A stretch of 64,000 nt of DNA, from the NCBI GenBank assembly GCA_963691705.1, contig OY829538.1:13852443-13916442 (forward strand), in the 5' to 3' direction. The notes beneath the pieces are model-generated. The model saw only the letters and a list, made by a program, of their open reading frames with translations, had not been told where the DNA came from and ran no database searches. The position numbers and the translations under genes are program-made. Shown piece after piece: positions 10,017 through 22,390 of the stretch (the stretch's first letter is position 1; each line of letters opens with the position of its first letter). Source of the stretch: Viola odorata. Taxonomy: Eukaryota > Streptophyta > Magnoliopsida > Malpighiales > Violaceae.

Positions 10017-10557
10017 TGTTGTAGAGCGATTGAGAGGAATAGAGATTGAAATTATGGTGGGTTTAGAGTTTAGGTTTTTGAGATTTTGTGCGATTGAGGA
10101 AGAAGAGGAAGGAGAAGGGACTGTTGCTTTTTTAGCTCAGGTGAGAGGCCGAATTTGTTGGTTACGTGGGTAGGTAGTGTCAGAGTGGGAAGGGGAATAC
10201 ACAGAGGTGGTGATTTGTTTTTCCCACGCTTTCCATAAATTGCAATTAATTGCTTTTTGGATTTGTCCGTTCAAAAAGCAATTAAAGGCCTTTAAAAGAC
10301 GGCGCTGACACGTGTCCCACTAACTCACAAAGAGCGGCTCTGATGCTAAGCAGTCTAGCCCCATGGCTTGGCCTAGCTTTAGGCCAAGCTGAGGGTCTTC
10401 CCCACACTTAATTTCCTGCACAAAATCAAAAATAACCCAGCGAAATCAAATGTGACAAAAATAAATAAAATAAAAACTTCCTAAAAATAAAAGAATCAAG
10501 GGTTGCCTCCCATGCAGCGCCCTTATTTTAAGTCCTAGGCTTGACTCTAAATTCTTT
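10017..10557. other. E2 spacer between pol and 3' ORF
   Basis: Holds a third TTAAGTGTGGGGAAG core (minus strand, 10397-10411) and two GGCCTAGC/TAGGCCAAGC words near 10370. No gene is seen. It could carry a promoter or subgenomic 5' leader for the 3' ORF, but nothing in the sequence proves this. Confidence 0.45.
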
Positions 10558-13500
10558 TTACTTGTTTTTTGGTGGCAAGTCCACATTTTCAGAAATCTTT
10601 TCTTCCTGGAAATTTTCGAAGAATGGCTTCAATCTTTGCCCATTCACCTTGAGCTCGGCACCTGTTTTTTCATTTCTAATATCTACTGCACCATGTGGGT
10701 AAATATTAGTAATAACAAAAGGCCCTTCCCACCTTGTTTGAAGTTTTCCAGGAAACAATTTAAAACGGGAATTATAAAGGAGAACCTTCTCCCCTGTGTG
10801 GAGAGGTTTCCCAACAATTCTCTTGTCATGGTAAGCCTTCATTATGATCTTGACAATTAGCTGATTGTCATAGGCTTGGTCTCTCAACTCCTCTAGCTCA
10901 TGGAGTTGTAATTTTCTCTCCTGTCCAGCTTGGTCATAGCTCAAGTTGCACTTCCGTATGGCCCAATGTACTTTGTGTTGCAACCCTACTGGCAAGTGGC
11001 ACGCCTTCCCATAGACTATCTTGTAAGGCGTCATCCCAATTGGACCTTTATAGACCGTTCGGCAGGCCCACAACGCGTCATCTAACCGCTGGCTCCAATC
11101 GCGTCTGTCTAGGCCTACTGTCTTGGCTAAGACAGATTTCACCTCTCTATTCGAAACTTTCGCTTGGCCGTTTGATTGAGGGTGATAGGCTGTGGATACC
11201 CTGTGTGTGATGCCATATTTCCTGAAAAGAGAAGACAAAATCTTGTTGCAGAAGTGTGTTCCTCGATCACTAATGATCCCACGAGGAATTCCAAACCTGT
11301 TCAAGATGTTAGATTTAATGAAGGAAATAACATTCCTAGCATCATTATTCTTGGTGGCTTTCGCCTCCACCCATTTTGATACATAATCCACAGCTAATAA
11401 AATGTATCTGTTGCCAAAAGAAGTAGGGAAAGGTCCCATAAAATCTATGCCCCATAAATCAAAAATTTCACAAGAAAGAATAAAGTTCATAGGTATTTCA
11501 TTTCGGGAACTAATATTCCCTACTTTTTGACAAGCAGGACATGTTTTACAAAACAAGAAACTGTCTTGAAAAATACTAGGCCAATAAAAACCAGCCTCTA
11601 AAACTCTTAGGGTTGTTCTCCTTGCTCCAAAGTGGCCTCCACATGCTTGAGAATGACAGAAAGTTAAAATAGATAAAGTCTCACTTTGAGGAACGCACCT
11701 CCTTAGCAATTGATCAGTACCTATTTTCCATAAATAAGGGTCATCCCAAACATAATACTTACTGTCATGTTTGACCTTTACCCTCTCGTAGGTAGTCATA
11801 TCTCCATAGTGTTTACCTGTTGCAAGGTAATTCGCAATTTCAGCATACCATGGTCGCGGGTTTGGCTGAGGTCTAGGCCTAGACCCTGGGCTAGACAGTG
11901 TGACTGAAAATAGTTTTTCATCAGGAAATTCCGCTCTCACTGGTTCCAGATCTCCTTCTGCTAGGCAGCGGCTAAGGTGGTCTGCCACGAGGTTTTTCGT
12001 GCCGCTCTTGTCCTTAATTTCCAGATTGTATTCCTGAAAGAGAAGAATCCATCGGATTAGTCTAGGTTTGGCCTCATGCTTGACCAAGAGATATTTTAAT
12101 GCCGCATGATCTGAAAATACAATTATTTTTGTGCCCAATAAATAAGATCTAAATTTTTCCAAGGCAAAAACAATTGCAAAAAGTTCTTTTTCAGTCGTGG
12201 TGTAATTCCTCTGGGCATCATCTAGCATTTTTGATGCATAGTAGATGACGTGTGGATCTCTTCCTTTCTTCTGCCCAAGAACAACCCCCACGGCAGCATC
12301 ACTCGCATCGCACATCAGCTCGAAAGGCAAGCTCCAGTCGGGTGCTTGAATGATCGGTGTTGATGTCAATCGCTCCTTCAGCTCGTTGAACGACTTCTGA
12401 CATCCTTCATTGAAGTTGAATTCCACCTCCTTTTGAAGTAGCTTGCACATTGGTTCAGCTACCTTCGAGAAGTCTTTTATAAACCTGCGATAAAAACCTG
12501 CATGTACAAGAAAGCTTCTAACCTCACGCAAGCATGAGGGGTAAGGCAAGTTCTTGATAGTGTCTATTTTTGCTTGATCGACTTCAATCCCTTTCTTTGA
12601 AACTACATGCCCAAGGAAAATTCCTTGATCTACCATAAAATGGCATTTTTCATAATTTAAAACTAAGCATGTATCAACACATCTCTTTAGAATATTTTCT
12701 AAATTATGTAAACATTGTTCAAAATTATTACCGTACACGGTAAAATCATCCATGAACACCTCGATGCTCTTCTCTACATAATCAGAAAAAATGCTTACCA
12801 TGCACCTTTGAAAGGTGGCCGGCGCCTTACACAATCCAAATGGCATACGTTTGTAGGCGAACGTTCCAAATGGGCAAGTGAACGTCGTCTTTTCTTGGTC
12901 CTCGGGTGCAACAAGGATTTGATGAAACCCCGAGTATCCGTCCAGGAAGCAGTAGTGAGACTTTCCAGTAAGTCTCTCCACCATCTGGTCTATAAACGGC
13001 AATGGGAAATGGTCCTTCCGAGTGACTTGATTCAGCCTTCGGTAGTCAATACATACCCTCCATCCATTTTGGATCCTTGTCGTTCTTTGGGTGCCGTCCT
13101 CTCCTTCAATTACTGAAATTCCAGTCTTCTTAGGAACCACCTGCACAGGAGACACCCAATTACTATCAGAAATAGGATAAATTACACCTGAATCTAGCAG
13201 TTTGATTATTTCTTTTTTAACAACTTCCATCATCGGAGGGTTTAATCTCCTCTGGGGTTGCCGGATAGGTTTCTTATCCTCCTCCACATGTATTTTGTGG
13301 GTACAGATGTTGGCTGATATCCCCTTGATATCTACCATGGTCCAGCCAATTGCTTCCTTGTGCATCTTCAAGACTGCCACCAATCTTTCCTCCTCATCTT
13401 TCGTTAGCTTTGCTGAAATGATGACGGGTAGGGTGTCGTCTAGGCCTAGATAGGCATATTTGAGATGATCAGGCAAGGCTTTTAATTCCAACTGAGGTGC

Positions 13501-14415
13501 CTGCACAACCGAAGGTAAGAATTTAGGAGTCGAAGATTGAATAAATTGACAACTCACTGTTTTCTTTTTCAGTTCGGCAGTCTTGGCCCGCGTCTTGGCC
13601 AAGCTTGAGGCCAAGACTGGTTCTGGTTCTTCTGGTTCGGTCAAACTGTCCAGAATTTCCTGGAGTTCCTTCTGATCTCCAGTCCTTTCCTCTAATTCTT
13701 TTAGAGTTCTTGTGGAAATTCCCCTGCTCAAAACATACTCAAGGGGGTCGTTAATATAAATGTCAGCAATTTCCTCAGTAATTGGGTCTAAAACATCAAG
13801 AAAGTTCGCACAATGTAAATCCTTAGGATGTTTTAAAGCATCAGTAATGCTGAATTTAATTGTTCTTCCACAAAATTCTAAAATTATGCTTCCTTCATAG
13901 CAATCAATTTTAGCTTTTGATGTCCTCAAAAATGGTCTTCCTAATAAAATGTCAGTGGTGCAAGAAGGCAATTGTATATTCATTTCAACTATATAAAAAT
14001 CCACTGGATAAATAAAATTATTTACCATTACCAAGACATCAGTTACCACTCCCTTAGGCCGAATGATCGTCCGATCGGCCAACTGAATTACCAAATCTGT
14101 CTCCTTCATTGTCCCAATCTTCAAGGTCTCGAATTCGCTTAGGGACATTACATTGATGCCAGCCCCTAAATCGCAAAGGGCTTTCTCAATGATTTTATTT
14201 CCTATTTGACATGGAATGGTGAAGGTCCCTTGGTCCTTGCACTTCTCTGGAAGCTGCTGTACTACCGAGACATCATGAGCTAGGTTCACCCTCTCTATAC
14301 CTGCAATTTTCTTTTTATTAGTGCACAATTCTTTAAGAAATTTAGCATAAGAGGGGACTTTTGCAATCAAGTCCAACATAGGAATATTAACAGCTATTTT
14401 TCCAAAAACAGCCAT
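10558..14415 (-). CDS. pol: E2 pol polyprotein: protease, RT, RNase H, integrase
   Basis: An uninterrupted 1285-codon frame and the best preserved coding region in the window. In order it has an aspartic protease with [12 protein letters not shown] (about residue 80-95), and a reverse transcriptase with [18 protein letters not shown] and the active-site FMDDF. RNase H follows with [14 protein letters not shown] and ends at VADHLSR. Integrase has an HHCC zinc-binding region (CGGHFG...CKTCPACQK) and the core Asp residues in [12 protein letters not shown] and SDRGTHFCN. The last is a C-terminal domain ending in [13 protein letters not shown]. The third catalytic position, normally Glu, 36 residues after the SDRG Asp, is Lys here (GQAKVSN, codon 11158-11160), whereas E1 keeps Glu. 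The integrase is therefore probably dead although the frame is open. The natural frame begins upstream in gag, and the Met at 14415 is simply the first after a gag frameshift near 14520. Confidence 0.95.
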   Translation of the reverse strand: MAVFGKIAVNIPMLDLIAKVPSYAKFLKELCTNKKKIAGIERVNLAHDVSVVQQLPEKCKDQGTFTIPCQIGNKIIEKALCDLGAGINVMSLSEFETLKIGTMKETDLVIQLADRTIIRPKGVVTDVLVMVNNFIYPVDFYIVEMNIQLPSCTTDILLGRPFLRTSKAKIDCYEGSIILEFCGRTIKFSITDALKHPKDLHCANFLDVLDPITEEIADIYINDPLEYVLSRGISTRTLKELEERTGDQKELQEILDSLTEPEEPEPVLASSLAKTRAKTAELKKKTVSCQFIQSSTPKFLPSVVQAPQLELKALPDHLKYAYLGLDDTLPVIISAKLTKDEEERLVAVLKMHKEAIGWTMVDIKGISANICTHKIHVEEDKKPIRQPQRRLNPPMMEVVKKEIIKLLDSGVIYPISDSNWVSPVQVVPKKTGISVIEGEDGTQRTTRIQNGWRVCIDYRRLNQVTRKDHFPLPFIDQMVERLTGKSHYCFLDGYSGFHQILVAPEDQEKTTFTCPFGTFAYKRMPFGLCKAPATFQRCMVSIFSDYVEKSIEVFMDDFTVYGNNFEQCLHNLENILKRCVDTCLVLNYEKCHFMVDQGIFLGHVVSKKGIEVDQAKIDTIKNLPYPSCLREVRSFLVHAGFYRRFIKDFSKVAEPMCKLLQKEVEFNFNEGCQKSFNELKERLTSTPIIQAPDWSLPFELMCDASDAAVGVVLGQKKGRDPHVIYYASKMLDDAQRNYTTTEKELFAIVFALEKFRSYLLGTKIIVFSDHAALKYLLVKHEAKPRLIRWILLFQEYNLEIKDKSGTKNLVADHLSRCLAEGDLEPVRAEFPDEKLFSVTLSSPGSRPRPQPNPRPWYAEIANYLATGKHYGDMTTYERVKVKHDSKYYVWDDPYLWKIGTDQLLRRCVPQSETLSILTFCHSQACGGHFGARRTTLRVLEAGFYWPSIFQDSFLFCKTCPACQKVGNISSRNEIPMNFILSCEIFDLWGIDFMGPFPTSFGNRYILLAVDYVSKWVEAKATKNNDARNVISFIKSNILNRFGIPRGIISDRGTHFCNKILSSLFRKYGITHRVSTAYHPQSNGQAKVSNREVKSVLAKTVGLDRRDWSQRLDDALWACRTVYKGPIGMTPYKIVYGKACHLPVGLQHKVHWAIRKCNLSYDQAGQERKLQLHELEELRDQAYDNQLIVKIIMKAYHDKRIVGKPLHTGEKVLLYNSRFKLFPGKLQTRWEGPFVITNIYPHGAVDIRNEKTGAELKVNGQRLKPFFENFQEEKISENVDLPPKNK

Positions 14416-14480
14416 GAAGTCTCTTGCTTCATCTTGCCTCTTCTCCTTTGAAGATCTAGGAGGGAATGGTGGAGGAATTT

Positions 14481-15839
14481 CTATGGTTTCCTCTGGCCGG
14501 TCAAGGGTTGAGGTGCTAGAGGCAGCTGAGGTACAAAGGCTTGGCCAGGAGGTTGGCCAGGATTAAGGTGTGAAGGACGAGGTACGAAATTTTGAAAGTT
14601 AACGGGAGGTTGGCCAGGATGTTGTTGGGGTATGTTCTGATTTTGATTTTGATTTGGAGGGACTGGATCTCTCCATCTAAAATTCGGATGACCTCTCCAC
14701 GAGTACTGATTACTTCCTTGAGGGAAGTTTTGCATACTTCCTTGGTTTTTCCCATAGACTGCATTTACTTATGTTACATCATCCGGATGTTGCACCATGT
14801 AACAGTTATTGGTCTGATGGTCTTGTTGCTGGCAGATTCCACAAACAGAGGCTACCTGCTCTTGGCTAGGATTCCCTGTGGTCATTGCACCTGAAATATT
14901 GACAGAAATGATTTTGACCATATCAGTTAACTCAGCTAATTTTTGCTCAACATCTATAGAACAAAGACTAGAAGGAGTAGAAGTTCTGTCAGAAGTGATG
15001 TTATTTTGGCTATTGTCTGCCATGGTTTGAAGTAGAAGTTTGGCTTTGGTGACCGTCAAGTCCTGCAATGCTCCACCTGCGGCTGCATCAACTTTCTCTT
15101 TGCTAGGTAGGAGCATTCCATCATAAAAATATTGGATCATGGTCTGATCCGCAACTCCATGTGTAGGACAAACTTCTTGCAATTCTCTGAACCGTTGGTG
15201 ATATTCGCTCAGCCCCTCATTGTTCCTCTACTGGATGACACCCATATTTTTTCTAGCCGCTCATGCTTTTGCTGCATTCCAGTACTTATTGAGGAATAAG
15301 GTGGACATCTCGGCCCATGTGTTGACCGTGTTGTGAGGTAGGCTGTAGAACCAATTCTACGCAGCCCCCTCAAGAGAACAAGGAAAGGCTTTCAGCTTCG
15401 CTCTCTCCATGCTTACGGCAGCTGGTTTCATCATGTCGCACTGGACATGTAAATTCCTCAAGTGTTTGAACGGGTTCTCGTACGAATGACCATAAAACCT
15501 AGGAAGGTTGGCCACCATGTTGGTCTTGATCGACCAATCATTTGCCACTATCGGCAGAGCTATACAGGAGAAGGTTTCCTGCTCTGCTGTTTTGTTCAGC
15601 TCCCTCATCGTAGGTTCTTGCTGATTTTCTGCCATAGCTGGACCAAAGAAATTGTCTTGGTCGAAGTCGGTGTCTAGACTGCGGTCTAGACTATGATCTG
15701 ATTCGGGACTGGAGGCTTCCGATTTACTTTCTTCTGGGATTTTTCTTTTTCTAGCTATCTTCCGGAGTTGTGCTTATGTCTTAGTGAGATTCGGATTGTA
15801 TGGTAGCAAATCTTCTTCTCTGCAAGAGGACCTGGTCAT
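14481..15839 (-). pseudogene. gag: E2 gag (broken)
   Basis: One reading frame from ATG at 15837-15839 (MTRSS...LLPYNPNLT, the usual Athila gag opening) to 14481. It has several stops: one soon after the start, one after SLEGAA near 15357, and two near 15220-15270. The capsid-like part includes WSIKTNMVANLPRFYGH and NPFKHLRNLHVQCD. A CCHC knuckle, CGICQQQDHQTNNC, lies near 14815-14856. The frame ends 66 bases before pol in a different phase, so one indel near 14520 uncouples gag from pol. The intact protein would form the particle core that packages element RNA. Confidence 0.85.
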
Positions 15840-15887
15840 TAACTATCAAAAACAACATAAAACAAAAACTACAAATACCGTTAGAGA

Positions 15888-15905
15888 TCCCCGGCAACGG
15901 CGCCA
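15888..15905 (-). promoter_or_regulatory. E2 primer binding site (tRNA-Asp)
   Basis: On the minus strand TGGCGCCGTTGCCGGGGA lies five bases inside the 5' LTR. It is complementary to the 3' end of plant tRNA-Asp including CCA. The match extends two more bases to 15886. Confidence 0.93.
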
Positions 15906-15910
15906 AAATT

Positions 15911-17449
15911 TTACCGCGCGTCGAACATGTCAAATATAATAGTGAAATAGGTATGGAATTGGGGGTAGAAATACAACTTATCACTGTCTACAAGAGTTTG
16001 TAGATGATGGTGAGAGGATCGTCCACAGAGACCTCTAGGAGATGTAATTCTTGGTTTGACTTCCTCGTCACTGGATTTGGTTTTGGTAGAATCTGAAAAT
16101 AAAGACAAAACAGAAAGAGGTAAAATAGTTCAAAGTAGTATTGGCCAAAGGCTTGGCCAAGACAGGGGTGAAGATTGAAATAAATCTAATAAAAGTGAAT
16201 TCCAGGTAAGGGTGATATGAGAGCTTGCGTTCTTATGCTTCGATCATAGATTCAAGTATATTCATCTCTTCATTCATAGTACTGCTATAGAGTGGAGGAA
16301 CTCATTTTCACTCCTGTCTTTCCTCCTCTTCAAATTACCTGGCGGGTACTCCCTCTCCTGATAATCCTAGCCAAGGGACACCTTACTGGTTAAAGGGTTT
16401 ATCCTTTTGACTGCTGTCTTGAATGGCTGTTCGCTTCCTCAATGGTGTAGGGGAAGACAGTACCTAGGTCAAGGTGCTTCCCAGTGGAAACCCTAGGTTG
16501 TCAATCTGGTCTTGACCTAGATTACTTATTCCTTCTAGTCTAGCGCGAGACTAGTTGTCTACTCTATCTAGCCGGCGGGTACTCCCTCTCCTTCTAGACT
16601 GGCTGCAACTCTTCTCTACTAGAGTACAAAGATGATCAGACTTTGTCTCTAGTGAGTAAGCGATGGATTAAGCTTAAGAAATAAATAAATACAAACAAAG
16701 AGATTATTAAGCATGATTTGATCTCACGAACGCATAAGAACTCAACTCATCAACCCTTACCAAGAATCGATATTTAGCTACTCATACTCATAATTGAAAA
16801 GATAAAATATTTAATGGCATAAATTAATTAATCCGAGATTTAAATAAATCCGGAGCAAAGTATAATAATGTCGAAAGAGAAAAAAAGAAGAAGGAGGAGA
16901 AAATCCGATGATGGATCGACGTTGGACAGAGGAGAACAATGTTCGGCTAAATAGCCCTAAAACTTCTCTGTCCTACTCCAACTCTACTTCCTAGAAAATC
17001 TCTAAAAGATTGTAATAATAAATTGTTTGAGTCACAATAGGAATTAAATCGCAATTACAAAAGAGGGAGATCCCATGCGGGATTCTTCAAGAGATATGCG
17101 CTTCAGATCCCTCTAAGATTGCGGGACAGCTGCTACTTGCCAGTTGCAAAGCCCAATGAAGAAACGGCCCAAGCGAACGATGATGACTGCTCAATCGCAA
17201 AAGAGTCTTGGCCGAAGTCTAGGCCAAGATGATCTGACTGGTGCGCTGCGTGGGACGCGGAAGTGTCTTGGCCAAAGTCTAAGCCAAGACTGGGAAAATC
17301 AGCTTCAGCTCTCCATATCAGAATCTCCACTGTTATGCCATCAGACCAGAACTGCCAAGAAAAGGGGAAATCATGGATAAATCAGTAGATTTACTGTCTA
17401 AATAAACAAGTAAATGGATAATAAAACATGATGAAATGCAATGCAATCA
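15911..17449 (-). repeat. E2 5' LTR
   Basis: 1539-bp copy of 5259-6794, followed on the right by TGTAG. It carries the same paired GTCTTGGCC/GGCCAAGAC motifs near 17215 and 17265. Transcription of E2 would start within it, toward lower coordinates. Confidence 0.95.
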
Positions 17450-18523
17450 TGTAGAAACCTGATGGGTGACTCCATACCTGGTCAATAGAGATGCTACAAC
17501 ACGGTTACAGAAATGAGTGCCGCGGTCGCTAATGAGTGCTCTAGGGACTCCAAACCGGCTAAAGATATTGGTGCGCAAGAACTCGCCTATCACTTTGGAA
17601 TCATCAGTCCTAGTGGCCTTGGCTTCAATCCATTTCGAGACATAGTCCACAGCAAGGAGGATATACGTGTTACCATGGGAGTTCGGGAACGGGCCCATGA
17701 AGTCGATGCCCCATAGATCAAAGATTTCGCAAGAGATAATGCTCGTCAAGGGCATCTGGTTCCGTGCACCTATATTACCCGTGACCCGGCATCTAGGGCA
17801 GGACGCACAATACATGTAGCTATCCTTAAAGATTGATGGCCAATAGAATCCCGCCTCTAACACCTTGAGGGTCGTCTTCTTTGCTGCAAAGTGGCCTCCT
17901 TCCGTTGAGGAATGACAGAATTTTAGGATCGAGGGCACTTCATCAAGTGTAACACACCGCCTAACAATTTGGTCTGAACAATGCTTCCAAAGATATGGGA
18001 TATCCCATATGTAATACTTGGACTGCTTCTGAATGCGAGTTCGCTCTGAAGCTGAAGCATCTGCTGGAAAAGATCCAGTGGCACAAAAGTTAGCTATATC
18101 TGAGAACCATGGATACTGAACAGCTTGGGCTAGACAAAGGTACTCATCCGGGAAGGTGTCTCGGATGGGTTCCTTGGAATTGTCGTCTTGGGCTGGAAGC
18201 CTGCTGAGATGGTCAGCCACAAGATTCTCGCATCCTTTCTTGTCCATGATTAAAATATCAAATTCTTGGAGCAAGAGGATCCATCTTATGAGACGTGGCT
18301 TGGCATCAGCCTTGGTCAACAAGCACCGGAGAGTAGAATGATCAAAATACACTATAACATGAGTCCCAAGGAGATATTGGCGGAACTTGTCCAGGGCATA
18401 GACAACTGCCAGGAGCTCTTTTTCGGTAGTGGTGTAGTTCTGTTGGGCTGGATCCAGAAGTTTAGATGCGTAATAGATAACATAGGTTTCTTTGTCTTTC
18501 TTCTGACCCAAAACAGCGCCCAA
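17447..18523 (-). pseudogene. E1 RNase H and integrase N-terminal half
   Basis: 358 codons of E1 pol. RNase H starts around [20 protein letters not shown] and ends at [12 protein letters not shown]. The integrase HHCC region ([21 protein letters not shown]...CASCPRC) and the first two core Asp residues ([22 protein letters not shown]) follow. The frame ends at THQVST where E2 inserted, and the TGA that closes it is supplied by the E2 LTR edge. Upstream it is separated from RT by a TAG (about 18529, AS-N-stop-ALG) and further stops. The continuation of integrase is at 4618-5258. Confidence 0.9.
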
Positions 18524-20431
18524 GGCCTAGTTACTTGCATCACACATAATTTCAAATGGAAGGGTCCAGTCGGGGGCTCAAATGATATGAGCAGAAGTGA
18601 GTTTGCTTTTCAGCAAATCAAACGCAACCTTGCATTCTTCATCGAATAGAAACTCCACGTCTTTTTACAGCAGTTGGCACACGGGGATGGAGATTTTTGA
18701 GAAGTCCTTAATGAAGCGTCGATAGAACCCAGCATGTCCGAGGAAGGAGCGAATATCCCGCACACTAGATGGGTATGGAAGGGATTCAATCACCTCAACT
18801 TTGGCCTTATCAACTTCGATTCCCTTGCTGGATGCAATGTGACCATGGATGAGACCTCGATCGACCATGAAGTGGCATTTTTCAAAGTTCAGGACTAGGT
18901 TGGTCTCAACACATCGGCGCAAGACTTTTCTCAAATTGGAGATGCATTCGTGGAAAGAATTCCCATATACCGTGAAGTCATCCATAAAGACCTTGATACC
19001 GTCCTCGACAAATTCTGAGAAGATACTCATCATACAGCGCTGGAAAGTAGCGGGGGCATTACAAAGACCAAAGGGCATCCGGCGATACGCGAAGGTTCCA
19101 AAATGGCAGGTAAAGGTGGTCTTTTCCTGGTCCTCCAGAGCAACTGGAATCTGATGGAATCCGGAATAGCTGTCTAGACAGCAGTAGTGTGTCTTGCCCA
19201 CGAGACGTTCCAACATCTGGTCGATGAATGGAAGCGGGAAATGATCCTTTCTTGTAGCAGCGTTGAGACGTCGATAGTCAATACACACTCTCCAGCTATT
19301 TTGGATTCGGATTGGGATGGATTCACCATCTTGGCCTGGAGTGATGGTAATGCCAGATTTCTTTGGTACGACCTGGATAGGGCTGACCCAGGGGCTATCA
19401 GATATGGGGTAGATGACACCAGCATCTAATAATTTCAGCACTTCTTTCTTCACTACATCCATCATGGGAGGGTTCAACCGACGTTGAGGCTGACGAGCTG
19501 TTTTATTGGTATCATCAAGATAGATTCGGTGGGTGCACAGGGCTGGAGACAGGCCCTTGATATCGGCAATAGTCCAGCCGATAGCTTTCTTATATTCTTT
19601 CAATAGATCGATCAATTCTGTTTCTTCCTTCTCACTTAATTTGTTCGAGACAATCACTGGAAGGGTCTTATTGTCACCAAGATAGGCATACTTCAGGTGT
19701 GAAGGTAGTTCTTTCAAGTCTAGGGCGGGAGCTTGAATGATAGAAGAAGGAAGCTTGACATGCTCAGCACTATAGGGAGCGAGGGCTGGAGATGTCGAAT
19801 GATCAATAGGTAGAGCATCAAGGGATGTGACCACAGAATGAAGTTCTGGAGTGGTAACTTGCGCGATGGCAATCCCTTCGAGTGCTTCCGAAGTAATACT
19901 TTTCTCGAGGGCAAGTTGGAGGGGGTTGTCCAGGGCTGGATCGGAAACATCCTCAACACAGGAGTCAATAACATCGACGAAGTTAACGCTGGCAAAATCA
20001 GTAGGATGTCGCATAGCTTCAATCATATCAAATTTGATGACCTCACCATCAAATTCGAAAGTAATCGATGCATCATGAACATCAATCTTGGCATGCGCTG
20101 TGGCGAGAAACGGGCGTCCAAGGAGAATATCCAAAGGCTTGGTTGATTCTCCTTCAGCCATGGCAATAACATAAAAATCAGCAGGGTATAGAAAATCTCC
20201 TACTTGCACGAGGACATCTTCTAGAATACCTTCAGGGTAGACAATGGATCGGTCGGCCAACTGGATAACAAGGCGGGTTTCCTTCAATGGACCCAGGCCT
20301 AGACTGTTATAAACTGTCAAAGGCATAACGTTTATGCCGGCGCCTAGATCGCACATAGCTTTTCCAAGTTCGGTCGATCTAATCTTACACGGGATAACAA
20401 ACATACCCTGATCTTTACATTTCGGAGGCAA
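18524..20431 (-). pseudogene. E1 protease and reverse transcriptase
   Basis: The open part is 588 codons from 20431 to 18665, followed to 18524 by the end of RT with several stops. The protease motif [15 protein letters not shown] lies near residue 20-35. An RT of the Athila type follows ([66 protein letters not shown], active-site FMDDF). A TAG near 20432 separates it from gag in the same frame. Sequence similarity to E2 pol is high in motifs but clearly divergent between them, so E1 and E2 are different families of one lineage. Confidence 0.92.
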
Positions 20432-20434
20432 TTT

Positions 20435-22336
20435 CTATTGGATATGGGCAGTAGCATTTGCTCCCACACTTATCTTGTTGACCCCGGCCAAATGACATTT
20501 GTTGGTGCAAAGAGTTTTGAGGAACTTGGCATAACGGGGCACATTTTTGATTGCTTGAATCAAAGGGATATTGACAAGAACCTTATTGAACATATCAAAT
20601 ATCTCTCGGTCATCCTTCTCCTTTTTCGATTTGACCAACCGTTGGGGAAATGGAGGCTCAAGGATCTTATGAATATATTCTTGAGTGAATTCTGGGGGCT
20701 TCTTGTCATTCCTTGGAGAATCTCTAGGAGATCGTATTCTATCAATCATGACATCTTGAATCGTCTCATTTTTTCTTGGCTTAATCCCGGGCTCGACTGT
20801 TTGTTCGGCGTCGAGATCTGGACTAACTCTGGATGGCAATTCACACCCACTGCGGAGAGTGACAGCGCAAGCCTCGTGCTTGGGGTTTGCTTCGGTTTGT
20901 CCAGGGAGCCTGCCTCTATTCTTTAATTCTTTCATTTCGGCTGCCATAGTACCCATCTGCTTTTGCATTTCCGTGATGATGTCTTTGTATTTAGTGCAAT
21001 CTTCGGGTGGTGGAGGTGAAGGGAAAGGTTGATTTATTTGTGGTGAGGGTTGGTATTGCTGGTTAAGGTACGGTGGTCGAGGTTTAAAGTACTGCATGTT
21101 GGGAGGAGGGGGGTGGTTTCCATAAGGATGTTGCTTTTGATTAGAGTTTGGTTGTTGAGGGCTGGGTGCCCACCCTGGGCTTGGCTGTTTCCAGCCCTGG
21201 TTGTAGTTCTGGCCAGGGGGTGAATTGTAATAGCCAGCGGCATTCACTTGGATCTCGTCCGGGATATGAGGACAGGCATCCGTGGGGTGATCCGTGTAAT
21301 TGCAAATTTGGCATGCCTTGACCTGGATCGGCTGTTGAGACGTCATGGTATGTAGCATGCCCTGGATAGAAGCCAGTTGCCCTTGCATAGCGGCTACTTG
21401 AGCACTCTGGTCACTACTTGCCCCTCCCAATAGAATGGCATTTTTTGCCATGAGCTCAATTATGGCCTTGGCGGCAGCTGGAGTGAGAGCACTAAGGGAT
21501 CCATTAGCGGCTGCATGCAACAAGGCTTTATCATGGGGTCTCAGTCCTTCGGCGAAGTACTGAATAAGACCGTGTTCGGTCAGGTTATGAGAGGGACACA
21601 AGGCTTGCATACGCTTGAAGCGTTCATAGTACTGGTCAAGGGTCTCGTCTTCTTTCTGAAGAATAGATACAAGTTGCTTGACTGTCACCATCGCCCTGGA
21701 TGCAGGGTAGTACTTATCCGTGAAGGCCTTTGTCATCTCAGCCCATGAGTGAATCGAACGTGGAGGGAGATCATAAAACCAGTCGAGGGCTAAATCTTTG
21801 AGTGACCACACAAAAGCTCGGAGCTTGGCCTACTCGATACTGACGTTCGTAGGTTTCATTGCTTCGCAAATAGAATGGAGCTATTGAAGATGGCGATGAG
21901 GATTTTCCTTGGTAGCACCTCGGAAAATAGGGAGATGGTGCATGACAGCAGACTTGAGTGTCCAGTCGTGAGGTACTTCAGGCCAATCGATGCAGTTGCT
22001 GGGCGCTTCTGGGGCGGCATTAAGATCATCGATGGTCTGAGCAACAGGAGGAACTACGTCCTCATTTCCTCCAGGAGGAGGTGGTGGTGGATCTTCTATT
22101 TCAGATGTCGGGAGCTGGATATACTCAACACTGTCGAGGGCTCGATGTAAAGATGCGATTTCTTCCTGAAACAGGCTTTGAAGAGTATCAAGATCTGAGA
22201 TGTCTCTGTCGAGAAGAGGGACAGGAGCTCTACTCCGGAGAAGAGATGATCCTCTAGCTTGCCTTCAGAGTTCTCTTTCTGTCCTAGTGAGCTCAGGATC
22301 GTAAGGCAGTAGATCTAAAGCAGATCTCCTGGTCAT
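20435..22336 (-). pseudogene. gag: E1 gag (broken)
   Basis: Reading from ATG at 22334-22336 (MTRRSALDLLPYDPELTRTE) down to 20435, with stops near 22265, 21880 and 21830. The last 458 codons are open from 21811. They show the retrotransposon gag core (WSLKDLALDWFYDLPPRSIH, FTDKYYP, LDQYYERFKRM) and a CCHC knuckle, CQICNYTDHPTDAC. A Pro/Gln/Asn-rich linker and a predicted helical stretch before protease follow. The product would be the capsid and nucleocapsid protein of the element. Protease follows in the same frame after one TAG, so gag-pol was originally a single ORF. Confidence 0.92.
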
Positions 22337-22367
22337 ACAAGGAAAAATAAAATATTAGAACCGTCAA

Positions 22368-22385
22368 TCCCCGGCAACGGCGCCA
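22368..22385 (-). promoter_or_regulatory. E1 primer binding site (tRNA-Asp)
   Basis: Same 18-base sequence as in E2, complementary to the tRNA-Asp 3' end. A five-base AAATT spacer (plus strand) separates it from the 5' LTR. Confidence 0.93.
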
Positions 22386-22390
22386 AAATT

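Larger units (their letters stand above)
5259..17449 (-). mobile_element. E2: Athila-lineage LTR retrotransposon nested in E1
   Basis: A complete 12.2-kb element on the minus strand. Its LTRs are 5259-6794 and 15911-17449, it has a tRNA-Asp primer site at 15888-15905, and perfect TGTAG duplications lie at 5254-5258 and 17450-17454. The two LTRs differ by about 37 substitutions and one 3-bp indel by my hand alignment. The outermost bases of one LTR are TT rather than TG. The order from the 5' LTR is gag (stops and a frameshift), a single uninterrupted pol of 1285 codons, then a frameshifted 3' ORF. It is younger than its host E1. Confidence 0.96.

Noticed and set aside
9544..10173. 209-codon plus-strand frame rich in Gly/Ala
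   Set aside because: It is the mirror of the low-complexity Ala/Pro-rich 3' ORF on the minus strand, and its composition follows from that.
12715..13453. Plus-strand frames inside E2 pol
   Set aside because: Shadows of the intact pol frame on the other strand, which has all the expected motifs.
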